Assembly: GCA_020341815.1 (NCBI GenBank)
Contig: CP070837.1
Location: 956,064-990,679 of the forward strand
DNA: 34,616 nt
DNA from: Candidatus Omnitrophota bacterium
GTDB lineage: Bacteria; Omnitrophota; Gorgyraeia; JAFGHF01
Direction of reading: 5' to 3'
A program made the translations under genes and the position numbers. Shown here one piece after another: positions 1 through 7,440 of this stretch (position 1 is the first letter of the stretch; each line of letters begins with the position of its first letter). Under the pieces are notes generated by a model that did not search any database, had not been told where the DNA came from, and saw nothing but the letters and a program-made list of their open reading frames with translations.

Positions 1-390
1 GAGGGCAAATTCTCTGGCCTTCTTCCTAAACTCCACCTTGTCGATCTGGTGCTTGGTAATCCCCAGTGATTTAAAAAGCTGATGCTCTACGGGAAGGCCG
101 TGGCAGTCCCATCCGGGAACAAAAGGCACATCAAAGCCCCGCATAATCTTATATTTGACTACGAAGTCTTTGAGGATTTTATTGAAGGCATGCCCTATGT
201 GAATATCGCCGTTGGCATAAGGAGGCCCGTCATGCAATATAAACTTAGGCAATCCTTTCGACTTTTTTCTGATTAAGCCGTATATATCCAGCTCTGCCCA
301 GCGTTTTAATATTCCAGGCTCAAGCTCGCGTAGCTTGGCCTGCATAGGAAAATCGGTCTTGGGCAGGTTCAAAGTATCTTTATAATTCAT
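1..390 (-). CDS. ileS: Isoleucyl-tRNA synthetase, N-terminal part (cut by window edge)
   Basis: Class I aminoacyl-tRNA synthetase that charges tRNA-Ile with isoleucine in the cytoplasm. Only the first 130 residues lie in the window; the gene runs off the left edge. Visible are [19 protein letters not shown] at about residues 53-71, containing the class I HIGH signature (64-67), and [14 protein letters not shown] at about 91-104, typical of IleRS rather than ValRS or LeuRS. The N-terminal [16 protein letters not shown] is also the usual IleRS opening. The ATG at 388-390 lies inside the end of mtnP (11-base overlap), so ileS is probably the third gene of a proC-mtnP-ileS transcript. The KMSKS loop and editing domain are outside the window. 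Confidence 0.95.
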   Translation of the reverse strand, partial: MNYKDTLNLPKTDFPMQAKLRELEPGILKRWAELDIYGLIRKKSKGLPKFILHDGPPYANGDIHIGHAFNKILKDFVVKYKIMRGFDVPFVPGWDCHGLPVEHQLFKSLGITKHQIDKVEFRKKAREFAL

Positions 391-1240
391 ATTTCCCGAT
401 AATTATATCTAATCTTTTTTTGATTTCAGGGGTGATTTCCTCAGGTGAAGTAACAATGGCCTGGCGCAAGGCATTTGCGCAGAGACAGTCTCTTCCCTCA
501 GGGATACCGCTGATGGCCAGCTTAATCAGCTTTTTTGCATTTTGTATATTTTTGCGCATATTCTGAATAATTAAATCCACGCTAACCGTCTCCTCTGCCG
601 GCCGCCAGCAGTCATAATCCGTAACCATGGCAAGCGTAACATAGCAAATCTCTGCCTCGCGGGCGAGCCTTGCCTCGGGCATATTAGTCATCCCGATTAT
701 ATCCATCCCCCAGCTTCTATAAAGATTGGATTCTGCCCGGGTAGAAAATGCCGGCCCTTCCATATTCAGATAAGTCCCCTTGGGATGGATGCTAATGCCC
801 AGCTTCTGTCCGGCCTGAAAAAGCCTCTCCGACAGCACAGGACATACCGGCTCGGCAAAGCCTATATGCGCTACTATACCCTGACCAAAAAAGGTAGTCT
901 TGCGGGCCTGATTTGTGCGGTCAACGAATTGATCGGGAAGCAAAAAGTCCCGCGGCTTTATTTCTTCTTTAAGAGAACCCACCGCAGAAACAGAAATAAT
1001 TCTTTCTACATCAAGCTTTTTCATCCCGTAAATATTGGCCCGGTAGTTAAGCTCACTGGGAAGAATCTTGTGTCCCTTCCCGTGGCGGGGCAAAAAGACA
1101 ATTTCCTTACCCTCTAGCTTACCCCGAACAAACTCATCGGAAGGGCTGCCAAAAGGTGTATCCAGGCGAATTTTCTCTATATCTGTTAAGCCTTCTATAT
1201 CATAAAGGCCACTGCCGCCGATAATGCCAATTCCGGCCAT
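380..1240 (-). CDS. mtnP: S-methyl-5'-thioadenosine phosphorylase (MTAP / PNP family)
   Basis: Cytoplasmic phosphorolysis of 5'-methylthioadenosine to adenine and methylthioribose-1-phosphate, part of methionine and adenine salvage. The 286-residue protein has the family length and motifs: [12 protein letters not shown] near the N-terminus, FLPRHGKGH (phosphate binding, about residues 50-58), [13 protein letters not shown] in the middle, then [18 protein letters not shown] and TDYDCW. The TDYDCW form favours methylthioadenosine over the guanosine/inosine enzymes, which usually have an N in the purine site. The start lies 2 bases after the proC stop, and the 3' end overlaps ileS by 11 bases, so the three genes are probably co-transcribed. 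Substrate choice between MTA and other purine nucleosides is inferred from motifs only. Confidence 0.92.
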   Translation of the reverse strand: MAGIGIIGGSGLYDIEGLTDIEKIRLDTPFGSPSDEFVRGKLEGKEIVFLPRHGKGHKILPSELNYRANIYGMKKLDVERIISVSAVGSLKEEIKPRDFLLPDQFVDRTNQARKTTFFGQGIVAHIGFAEPVCPVLSERLFQAGQKLGISIHPKGTYLNMEGPAFSTRAESNLYRSWGMDIIGMTNMPEARLAREAEICYVTLAMVTDYDCWRPAEETVSVDLIIQNMRKNIQNAKKLIKLAISGIPEGRDCLCANALRQAIVTSPEEITPEIKKRLDIIIGKYEL

Positions 1241-1242
1241 CT

Positions 1243-2043
1243 TTATTTTTCTCCTTCCAGTTCCCTGGCCCTCTTTGCTGCCGCCTCAAAGGCCCTTTCC
1301 AAGGTCTTATCCAGACCCGCTTTTTTAAACACATTAAAAGCCGCCTCCGTAGTCCCGCCTCTGGAGGTTACCCGCTCTCTAAGAAACTCGGGCGTCACCT
1401 TAGACTGATCCATTAAGAGGACGCTGCCTAAAGCTGTCTTTACTACCAGTTCATGAGCAAGGGCTTTAGGAATACCCAGCTTCCCTGCTTTTTCAATCAT
1501 CTTCTGCGCCAAATAAAAGAAATAGGCCGGCCCTGAGCCGCTTATGGCGGTTGCCGCATCCATAAGCCCTTCTTTTATCTCCACCACTTCACCCACACAG
1601 GAAAAGATAGAAGCGGCAATCTTTTTATCTCTGGATGTGGCGTATTTACCCCCGGAAAGCGCCGATATTCCCATAGATATCAGTGCGGGCATATTCGGCA
1701 TCACCCTGACTACAGCAACCTTTCCCAATTGCTGCTGGAGTTTCCTTGTGGTTATTCCGGCGCAGATAGAAATGAGCAGCTTACCTTTTAAAGGCAGAGC
1801 GACATCTTGAAGCGCTGCACCCGCATCCTGAGGTTTTACAGCCAGAATAATTACATTACACTTCTCAATAAGCTGGCTGTTGGAGCTTGCAGCAGAAACC
1901 TTAAATCTTGCGCGCAGAGAGGTGAGCTTCTTCCTGTCTTTATCACTGATTAAGATATTGGCCCTTTTTACATAACCCCTTGCAATTATTCCTCTAAGCA
2001 GGGCAGAGCCCATATTCCCGCAACCGATTATGCCTATTTTCAC
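1243..2043 (-). CDS. proC: Pyrroline-5-carboxylate reductase
   Basis: Last step of proline synthesis: NAD(P)H-dependent reduction of pyrroline-5-carboxylate. The 266-residue protein has the N-terminal Rossmann motif GIIGCGNMGSALL (3-15), AVKPQD in the middle, VRVMPNMPA, and the C-terminal signature from SGSGPAYFFYLAQ to TSRGGTTEAA. The start is unusual: the codon at 2041-2043 is GTG, formed by the last G of a 106-bp repeat element (2043-2148) plus the flanking TG of TGAA. Removing the element would give ATGAAAATAGGC behind an AAGGAG, a normal start. The protein itself is complete. A consensus promoter lies upstream at 2183-2211, on the far side of the element. First gene of a proC-mtnP-ileS run. 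Confidence 0.95.
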   Translation of the reverse strand: MKIGIIGCGNMGSALLRGIIARGYVKRANILISDKDRKKLTSLRARFKVSAASSNSQLIEKCNVIILAVKPQDAGAALQDVALPLKGKLLISICAGITTRKLQQQLGKVAVVRVMPNMPALISMGISALSGGKYATSRDKKIAASIFSCVGEVVEIKEGLMDAATAISGSGPAYFFYLAQKMIEKAGKLGIPKALAHELVVKTALGSVLLMDQSKVTPEFLRERVTSRGGTTEAAFNVFKKAGLDKTLERAFEAAAKRARELEGEK

Positions 2044-2148
2044 CCCGCCCTTCCTTTCTTCCTAATGCCAAGTCTTTATCCCCATCCTTCCTCTCTATTA
2101 ACTCTGCCCATATCTCTTATGCAAAGCGTAGTGTTTGGAAGGGCGGGG
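2043..2148 (-). mobile_element. Start-codon repeat element, copy 1 (upstream of proC)
   Basis: A 106-bp element bounded by perfect 12-bp inverted repeats: CCCCGCCCTTCC at 2043-2054 and GGAAGGGCGGGG at 2137-2148. It is flanked on both sides by TTCA on the plus strand (2039-2042 and 2149-2152), i.e. TGAA in the coding direction. Its core is about 85-90% identical by hand alignment to copy 2 at 26143. It contains no transposase. The left end supplies the G of the proC GTG start and a GGAAGG that can act as ribosome binding site. It looks like a non-autonomous MITE with a 4-bp target duplication, or a site-specific repeat using TGAA. A structured RNA role is possible because the ends would pair in the transcript. 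Confidence 0.82.
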
Positions 2149-2153
2149 TTCAT
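2076..2153 (-). other. Possible 25-codon upstream ORF through repeat copy 1
   Basis: The original ATG of proC appears to survive on the upstream side of the repeat (2151-2153), directly behind AAGGAG. From it an open frame of 25 codons (starting MNPALPNTT) runs into the element and ends at TAA 2076-2078, 32 bases before the GTG now used by proC. The ribosome binding site is very close to the ATG, so translation is uncertain. If used, ribosomes would open the element's outer stem. Seen: frame and codons. Inferred: any function. Confidence 0.3.
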
Positions 2154-2182
2154 CTCCTTATTAAATATATAATATTCGGCTT

Positions 2183-2211
2183 AATTTAACATAAAAGCAC
2201 TTTCCTGTCAA
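2183..2211 (-). promoter_or_regulatory. Promoter of the proC-mtnP-ileS run
   Basis: On the minus strand a -35 box TTGACA (2206-2211) and a -10 box TAAATT (2183-2188) are separated by exactly 17 bases, close to the sigma-70 consensus. The predicted start of transcription lies around 2176, so the leader would include the whole repeat copy 1 before proC. It is back to back with the HD-GYP promoter at 2228-2256. Confidence 0.75.
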
Positions 2212-2227
2212 CATTTCCTTTTACTGC

Positions 2228-2256
2228 TTGACTTACTTTATTTTTTAAGGTATATT
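2228..2256 (+). promoter_or_regulatory. Promoter of the HD-GYP gene
   Basis: On the plus strand TTGACT (2228-2233) and TATATT (2251-2256) are separated by 17 bases. The HD-GYP ATG follows 25 bases after the -10 box. The ribosome binding site is weak (AGAG at about 2270). Confidence 0.7.
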
Positions 2257-2281
2257 AAAAGAAATTCAATAGAGATATTAT

Positions 2282-3709
2282 ATGAAAATAAAAAAGATAT
2301 TCTTCCGCTCATTAAGCGAACAAGGGGTGTTAGAGAAGCTTGTAATCTCCATTATGCTAATGGTGGTTATCCCCTTGCTTCTAATTACCTACCTGCTTTA
2401 CACCGAGGCAACCGCCCTTCTCTTAAAAGACAACGTACAATTGATGATTCTGCTGATGGTGGGCTCTGCTTCCTGCGGCTATATGCTAAGTAGAAAAATC
2501 ATTGTCTCCATAATCCAGCTAACCAAAGATGCCCGCAGCATCAGTCAGGGAAATCTTTCAAAAAGGATTACAACCTCGGAAAAGAATGAAATAAATTCGC
2601 TGGCCCAGTATTTCAATCAGATTACAGGCGACCTGGAAAAGAATATCGAAGACCTGAAAGAGTCCAAGAGGATAATGCAAAATGTGCTTATGCGTATCGG
2701 CGGAGCTATGGCCTCTGCGCAGAGGCTGGAAAACATCCTGGAGCTGACTATCGAAACCTTAACCAGCGCCTTAAATGCCTCATCCGGCGCTATTATGCTT
2801 CTGGAAAAAGATATCCTCTATTGCATGGTGGCCTATGGAATAGACCCCAAGCAAAAGGAGGCTGTCAGGATAAAACAAGGAGCAGGTGTAATCGGCTGGG
2901 TAGCCAAAGAAAAGAAGCCCCTAAGCATATCCCGAACACAACAGGACCGCCGATTTGACCTGGAGGTCAAAATAGGATTTGCCCACAAATCCATGATTTG
3001 CGCCCCTCTGATGTGTAAAGATAAAATACTGGGCACTATATCGGTGCATGATAAGCAGACTAATGAGGAATTTTTAGAAGACGACCTCATTTTACTGGAA
3101 AACCTGGCCACCCAGACCGCAATTGCCATTGAAAATAACCGCCTGAACAAAGATGTAGAGAGAAGCTATATAGAGACCATCTCCGCGTTGGCCCTGGCGG
3201 TAGAAGCCAAAGACCCCTACAGCCGCGGACACTCCGGGCGGGTCAGCGAATACGTAACTCACCTGGCGGAAGAATTCAGCCTGGACAGAGAAACAATCTC
3301 TCTACTCAGGGATGCTGCCCTTCTTCACGACATCGGCAAAATAGGGATTAAAGATGATATCCTGCTTAAGCCGGCTGCCCTGACGCCCGAGGAAAAAAGA
3401 CAGATGCATCGGCACGCAATCATTGGCGAAAACATCCTAAAGCCTATTCACTCTTTGGAAAAGGTGGCCTATCTCGTACGCCATCATCAGGAACAGGTAA
3501 ACGGAAAAGGCTATCCCGATGGGATTAAAGGAGAGGAAATGCCCCTCCCGCTTAAGATATTGATTATCGCAGATGCGTATGACGCGATGACCTCCGACAG
3601 GCCCTACAGGAAGAAGATGAGCAACGAAGAGGCAAAAAGGGAGTTAAAGAAGTACAGCGGAATCTATTTTGACCCCAAGGTAGTGGAAAGATTCATAAAA
3701 ATAGTTTAG
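2282..3709 (+). CDS. Membrane HAMP-GAF-HD-GYP protein (putative cyclic-di-GMP phosphodiesterase)
   Basis: Predicted signalling protein of 475 residues. In order: a hydrophobic segment at about 21-40, a second at about 53-69, a HAMP-like linker (about 70-125), a GAF domain (about 145-285), and an HD-GYP domain (about 297-475). The catalytic region is intact: RGHSGR (315-320), HDIGK (349-353, the HD pair), HRHAIIGE, VRHHQE, and GKGYPDG (408-414, the GYP motif), then ADAYDAMTSDRPYR. HD-GYP domains with these motifs usually hydrolyse cyclic di-GMP to GMP. With only a few residues between the two membrane segments there is little room for an external sensor, so the GAF domain is the likely input. 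It has its own promoter, is the only complete plus-strand gene here, and converges on ftsA with 6 bases between the stops. Ligand and activity are inferred. Confidence 0.9.
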   Translation: MKIKKIFFRSLSEQGVLEKLVISIMLMVVIPLLLITYLLYTEATALLLKDNVQLMILLMVGSASCGYMLSRKIIVSIIQLTKDARSISQGNLSKRITTSEKNEINSLAQYFNQITGDLEKNIEDLKESKRIMQNVLMRIGGAMASAQRLENILELTIETLTSALNASSGAIMLLEKDILYCMVAYGIDPKQKEAVRIKQGAGVIGWVAKEKKPLSISRTQQDRRFDLEVKIGFAHKSMICAPLMCKDKILGTISVHDKQTNEEFLEDDLILLENLATQTAIAIENNRLNKDVERSYIETISALALAVEAKDPYSRGHSGRVSEYVTHLAEEFSLDRETISLLRDAALLHDIGKIGIKDDILLKPAALTPEEKRQMHRHAIIGENILKPIHSLEKVAYLVRHHQEQVNGKGYPDGIKGEEMPLPLKILIIADAYDAMTSDRPYRKKMSNEEAKRELKKYSGIYFDPKVVERFIKIV

Positions 3710-3715
3710 ATAAAA

Positions 3716-4948
3716 CTAAAAGTATTCCTTATATAGCCCTTCGGCCTGATTAAGCAGGCGCATAAAAGAACCGAATTTAGTCTTTGTAAAAAAGTTTAAA
3801 TTGTCTTTTTTTCTTAAACTGCTCTGCACCAGGCCTATGCTTGTAGCATAAAACCCGCTCATACCCTGAATACGGCTATCGCTAACTTTAGACAAAAAAC
3901 CCATCTTAACGGGCCTGTTGAGAAGGCGCTCTGCCCTTTCCAAAAACCCTTCCAGGATTGAGCCGCCTCCGGTAATAATTACCTCACTCAACCTTGTATC
4001 TTCACAATCCAACTTTACCAAAGTCTTATTTACCTGATCCAAGAGTTCATCTGTCTTTACGATGATGATTTCGGATAATTGCCCCATCTTAATGGTCTTG
4101 TTTGTAAGCCCGTCTTTAACCATAATCCTTTGAGTGAAAAAATCATTCTCGCTATAAGCGCGGCCGTACTTAATCTTTAATTCTTCCGCGCAACCAATAG
4201 GTACCTTAAGCTTAAGGGCGATGGCCTCGGTAATACTTTGAGCGCCTAAGGGCAGGCTTATCATATTGTAAAGCAGCCTATCCTTCAGGAAAGAAATCCT
4301 TGTAAGCTCCCTGCCTACATCGATCAGGATATTATTTTTCCCCGATGTCTCCTCCTGCCCTTCCCTGATAAGCCCCTCAGCCTGGGCGCATGCGGAAGGA
4401 ACTATATCTTCCAATATTAAGCCTGCTCCATGGATACATCTAACGAAATTCCTTATCGTAGGGATAAGTGCATTTATCAATACAATATCCAGCTTCATGC
4501 CCTGCACCTTGCGGCCTTCGGGATAGAGCGAGTTAACCCCGTTATCTAATATAAAGTTCCTGACTCCCGTATGGATGACTTTTCTGTTTAAAGGAAGTTG
4601 AGAAGAGATGCAAGAGTTTACCAGGCGGGCAATATGGATTTTTTTAATCCTGGTCTTCTTTTTAAAGAATAACTCACCGCTAAAGGCCTTGGCCCTTAAA
4701 TCGGGGCTGTTCATATTTGCGTAAACGCGGCGCACTCTAAAGCCGCAGGTCTTACTTAATTTCTCAACGGCCTCTCTTAAGGAAAGGCTGGCTCTTTTAG
4801 CATTTATTATCCTGCCGGCCTTTAGTCCCTCAGCAGGCACTATCTGACTGGCCAGAATATCTATTTTTCCGGAAGGTAAAGAACGCCCGCAAGTGGCGCA
4901 AATCTTAAATGATCCTATATCTAATCCGCAAATGTATTTTTTTCTCAT
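3716..4948 (-). CDS. ftsA: Cell division protein FtsA
   Basis: Actin-like ATPase that ties FtsZ polymers to the membrane and recruits the divisome. The 410-residue protein starts with CGLDIGSFKICA (phosphate-1 loop of the actin fold), has IDVGRELTRISF (phosphate-2) in the middle and ITGGGSILEGF (adenosine loop) late. The last 22 residues, with FGSFMRLLNQAEGLY, look like the C-terminal amphipathic membrane-targeting helix. It overlaps ftsQ by 4 bases (ATGA) and is the last gene of the dcw run. In most bacteria ftsZ follows ftsA; here a convergent HD-GYP gene does instead, so ftsZ must be elsewhere or lost. The adenosine-loop motif and genome position make the call secure. Confidence 0.9.
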   Translation of the reverse strand: MRKKYICGLDIGSFKICATCGRSLPSGKIDILASQIVPAEGLKAGRIINAKRASLSLREAVEKLSKTCGFRVRRVYANMNSPDLRAKAFSGELFFKKKTRIKKIHIARLVNSCISSQLPLNRKVIHTGVRNFILDNGVNSLYPEGRKVQGMKLDIVLINALIPTIRNFVRCIHGAGLILEDIVPSACAQAEGLIREGQEETSGKNNILIDVGRELTRISFLKDRLLYNMISLPLGAQSITEAIALKLKVPIGCAEELKIKYGRAYSENDFFTQRIMVKDGLTNKTIKMGQLSEIIIVKTDELLDQVNKTLVKLDCEDTRLSEVIITGGGSILEGFLERAERLLNRPVKMGFLSKVSDSRIQGMSGFYATSIGLVQSSLRKKDNLNFFTKTKFGSFMRLLNQAEGLYKEYF

Positions 4949-5751
4949 CTTAAGGGCTTAACTATAGGATCGGCAAAACGCATATCTATGTATTTCGCCA
5001 CTGTCTCTGTTGTCTTAAGCTCAGCTAAAACCCCGCTTAAAAGCGCAACCTTTTTGCTGAAATCGGCTTGAGGCATTTTAATTTCGATTTTATCTTCCAG
5101 ACGCAATATTATATCCGCATATCCCCTGACGTCGATCTGCGATATATTATATTCGGGATAAATCTGCACCTCCTTGAGCTCCTTAAGCAGTTTGAGTGCC
5201 CTCTCCAGCTTGAATGAATCTATTTCGGTATAAAGCTCCAGTTTCTGGGGATACACGCCGATTATTTTTGGCAAATCCCTGTGTATGGATTTGAAAGGCA
5301 GAACAAACCCTTGCTCATCCACTAAATAAAAATCTTTCTGGCCTCTAACTGCGGCCACAGGCTCCCTCACCTCTACCGCAATCAAAAGCCTATTGGGAAA
5401 CTGCTTGCGAATAGAGATATCTGCCAGCTGGGGGTAGCTATTTCGGATATCCCGCAGGGCGCCTTGCATATCAAAACTAAATAAGCTAAGCTCGTCCCTC
5501 GCCTCCAAGCGAAAGAACTCCTGCCCATCGGAAAGAGTCTTTCCGTTTTGATCCACTACAAGAATCTCATTAATCTTTAAATAAGGGGACTCTCGTAATA
5601 CCGAACGCAACCCAAAAGACACTGCAGCTAGCAGTCCGGCAAAGAGTAGCGTAAAAAGGAACCCCTTGGGGCTTTTTCTTCTCTCTTCAAAACCCCTGAA
5701 GAAATCTCTTCTTGCCCTTCTTCTCTTTATTAATCGTTTGTAATCGGGCAT
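4945..5751 (-). CDS. ftsQ: Cell division protein FtsQ (POTRA domain)
   Basis: Single-pass inner-membrane divisome protein that links early and late division proteins. The 268 residues show a very basic cytoplasmic tail (KRLIKRRRARRDFFRGF), one membrane segment at about 30-48 (FLFTLLFAGLLAAVSFGL), and an extracytoplasmic POTRA/FtsQ region. The latter includes SYPQLADISIRKQFPNRL and VREPVAAV, the usual POTRA-to-beta transition. Sequence is weakly conserved in this family, so the call also relies on topology and position between ddl and ftsA. It overlaps ddl by 22 bases and ftsA by 4. Confidence 0.85.
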   Translation of the reverse strand: MPDYKRLIKRRRARRDFFRGFEERRKSPKGFLFTLLFAGLLAAVSFGLRSVLRESPYLKINEILVVDQNGKTLSDGQEFFRLEARDELSLFSFDMQGALRDIRNSYPQLADISIRKQFPNRLLIAVEVREPVAAVRGQKDFYLVDEQGFVLPFKSIHRDLPKIIGVYPQKLELYTEIDSFKLERALKLLKELKEVQIYPEYNISQIDVRGYADIILRLEDKIEIKMPQADFSKKVALLSGVLAELKTTETVAKYIDMRFADPIVKPLR

Positions 5752-6677
5752 CTCTCTCTATCCTCTATGATAGTTGATTGGATTATTTTAAGGCAAAGCT
5801 CTCTAAAGCTTATCCCTCCAGCTAAAGCGGCCATAGGCAAGAGACTGCTTGAGGTAAATCCGGGGATAGTGTTGACTTCTAAAACAAAGGGCCTCTCCCC
5901 TTCCAAAATCATATCTATGCGCGAAAACGTGCGGCAGCCTAAGGCCTGATGAGCCAGAAGAGCTGTTTTTTGCGCCTCTTTATAACAACCCTGAGGCAAC
6001 TTCGCCGGGACTATATAGCTACTGGCACCTTTTGTGTATTTTGCCTGAAAATCAAAAAATTTCATCTTCGGCACTATTTCTACAACGGGCAAGGCCTTAT
6101 CTTCCAATATCCCCACGGTGATTTCCCTGCCCTTGATATATCTCTCAACTATAACCACATCATCGTAATTAAAGGCCTCATCCAGCGCCCCCTCCAAATC
6201 AGGGGCCTTATCCACAAAGGTTATACCAATGCTTGAGCCCTGACTGGATGGCTTAACTACCACGGGGAATTGCAGATTTAATTCTTTTAAATGCTTTTTC
6301 CAGGAAGCGCGCTCTAAAATATTATGTTCAGGAGCAGCAATATTATGCTGTTTAAAGATTCTCTTGGAAGCAACTTTATCCAGGCAAAGCCGGCTGGCGG
6401 TAGCCCTTGAGCCCGTATAGGGAATATCCAAAGACTCTAGCTGCGCCTGTATCGTTCCGTCTTCGCCAAGCTTTCCGTGAAGAGCAATGAATGCGCAGGA
6501 AATCTCCGCCTGTTTTATTTCTTCCAGCGAATTATTATTGCGAATGTCTAAGGCTATAACATCCAGGCCCGCTCCTTTTAGCGCCTGATAAACGGCCTCA
6601 CCCGACTTAAGCGAAACCTCACGCTCACTCGATGGTCCACCCATTAACACGCCTATACGGCCAAACTTACTTCTCAT
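5730..6677 (-). CDS. ddl: D-alanine--D-alanine ligase
   Basis: ATP-grasp enzyme that joins two D-alanines for the peptidoglycan stem peptide, in the cytoplasm. Length 315 is normal. Motifs in order: GGPSSEREVSLKSG (N-terminal D-Ala site), ALHGKLGEDGTIQ, IPYTGS, VVKPSSQGSSIGI (ATP grasp), then EVNTIPGFTSSS near the end. The product feeds MurF in the same cluster. A GAGGAAG ribosome binding site precedes the ATG. Normally ddl would directly follow murB; here a RAYT transposase unit separates them, so expression depends on read-through across that insert or on a promoter inside it. Confidence 0.95.
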   Translation of the reverse strand: MRSKFGRIGVLMGGPSSEREVSLKSGEAVYQALKGAGLDVIALDIRNNNSLEEIKQAEISCAFIALHGKLGEDGTIQAQLESLDIPYTGSRATASRLCLDKVASKRIFKQHNIAAPEHNILERASWKKHLKELNLQFPVVVKPSSQGSSIGITFVDKAPDLEGALDEAFNYDDVVIVERYIKGREITVGILEDKALPVVEIVPKMKFFDFQAKYTKGASSYIVPAKLPQGCYKEAQKTALLAHQALGCRTFSRIDMILEGERPFVLEVNTIPGFTSSSLLPMAALAGGISFRELCLKIIQSTIIEDRERCPITND

Positions 6678-6695
6678 TTTTCTTCCTCAAACACC

Positions 6696-6718
6696 ACTTA
6701 CACCTACGAGGTGTAAGT
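6696..6718. repeat. REP-like palindrome, ddl side of RAYT
   Basis: Perfect 10-bp stem ACTTACACCT / AGGTGTAAGT with loop ACG. It is followed by GTAG (6717-6720, overlapping the stem), a tetranucleotide known beside REP hairpins of RAYT systems. It lies 11 bases downstream of the transposase stop and could also act as an RNA hairpin, but there is no T-run behind it. Confidence 0.7.
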
Positions 6719-6729
6719 AGGCCGGTTAT

Positions 6730-7389
6730 TTATTCCAAAAACAACTTCTTAACTCTTGCTAACTCCCGCTGATAATCAATCTGAATATTTACAAATTCTT
6801 TATAATTTTGAGAGTTGATTTCCAATACTTTGGAATAATTACATATTTTTTCTCTATCTTCTTGTAGGAATTCTTTATAAGAAGAAAATTTCCAGTCTTG
6901 AGGCTTGTCCACCAAATAAGCAGTTACGGGATTTAAATGGATATATCTGGTTAAATGAAGTAATTGCTCATCGGTTTCCACCAAAATACGTTGGAATCTA
7001 CTCTCCCACAGAGGCCCCTTTCTTTTGGTCTTAACATTGAAATAGCGAGTGTAGCTGTTAAGGATATTGCTCATAAAAACAGATATGCCATTTTCATTTA
7101 ATTGCTCCAAGATTAAATGAAAATGTGTAGGCATAAAACAATAAGCAATTATATCTACTAAGCTTCTTTTTGAAATAAGATGTCTTTGAAAAAAATCTTT
7201 TTTGTTTTTTATTTCCGTAAAAGTAGAAAATTTTAATGGAGGGTTTTCCAGCTTATAATATTTAAGTAAGTTTTTCATCCTTTCATATTCTGAATCTTTC
7301 CTGAATATTTCAAAGCCTGCGATGCTCTTAGAAAAGATATGATAAATTTCTCCTTTTCCCAAAGAGATTTTATTACTATTAGCTACCAT
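6730..7389 (-). CDS. REP-associated tyrosine transposase (Y1_Tnp family)
   Basis: Single-strand DNA transposase of the IS200-related RAYT group, 219 residues. The metal-binding HUH-type motif is present as MPTHFHLIL (H89, H91). Downstream are GPLWESRFQ and RYIHLNP (149-155), both conserved in RAYTs; Y149 or a nearby tyrosine of this helix is the likely nucleophile. Family members act on hairpin repeats with a guide tetranucleotide, and the gene here is flanked by two inverted palindromes that fit such substrates. The start is an ATG behind AAGGA. Codon use and composition are AT-rich compared with murB and ddl, which suggests horizontal arrival. The reading frame is intact, so it may be active. 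Confidence 0.9.
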   Translation of the reverse strand: MVANSNKISLGKGEIYHIFSKSIAGFEIFRKDSEYERMKNLLKYYKLENPPLKFSTFTEIKNKKDFFQRHLISKRSLVDIIAYCFMPTHFHLILEQLNENGISVFMSNILNSYTRYFNVKTKRKGPLWESRFQRILVETDEQLLHLTRYIHLNPVTAYLVDKPQDWKFSSYKEFLQEDREKICNYSKVLEINSQNYKEFVNIQIDYQRELARVKKLFLE

Positions 7390-7413
7390 TATAATTCCTT
7401 ATACCTACCTTAT

Positions 7414-7436
7414 ACTTACACCTCGTAGGTGTAAGT
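7414..7436. repeat. REP-like palindrome, murB side of RAYT
   Basis: Perfect 10-bp stem ACTTACACCT / AGGTGTAAGT with loop CGT: the inverted counterpart of the palindrome at 6696-6718. It sits 4 bases past the murB stop and 24 bases before the RAYT start. The stem can be extended by a further CTTA/TAAG with a 2-base bulge. Confidence 0.7.
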
Positions 7437-7440
7437 AAGA

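Larger units (their letters stand above)
6696..7436 (-). mobile_element. RAYT (REP-associated tyrosine transposase) unit inserted in the dcw cluster
   Basis: A unit made of one Y1 transposase gene (6730-7389) enclosed by two matching palindromes, at 6696-6718 and 7414-7436. Each has a perfect 10-bp stem (ACTTACACCT / AGGTGTAAGT). Their 3-base loops are ACG and CGT, so the two copies are inverted relative to each other. The unit is visibly more AT-rich than the genes around it and breaks an otherwise tightly packed murB-ddl junction without damaging either gene. Exact outer ends cannot be fixed without an empty-site comparison. Confidence 0.75.

Noticed and set aside
2039-2152. Repeat copy 1 as a riboswitch for proline or methionine genes
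   Set aside because: The same element precedes a recombinase and an acylphosphatase, with no shared pathway. It matches no riboswitch core I know, and its placement on start codons with flanking TGAA fits insertion better.
3702-3718. AT-rich hairpin TAGTTT/AAACTA between HD-GYP and ftsA as a two-way terminator
   Set aside because: Only six weak pairs, overlapping both stop codons, no proper T-run; too weak to call.
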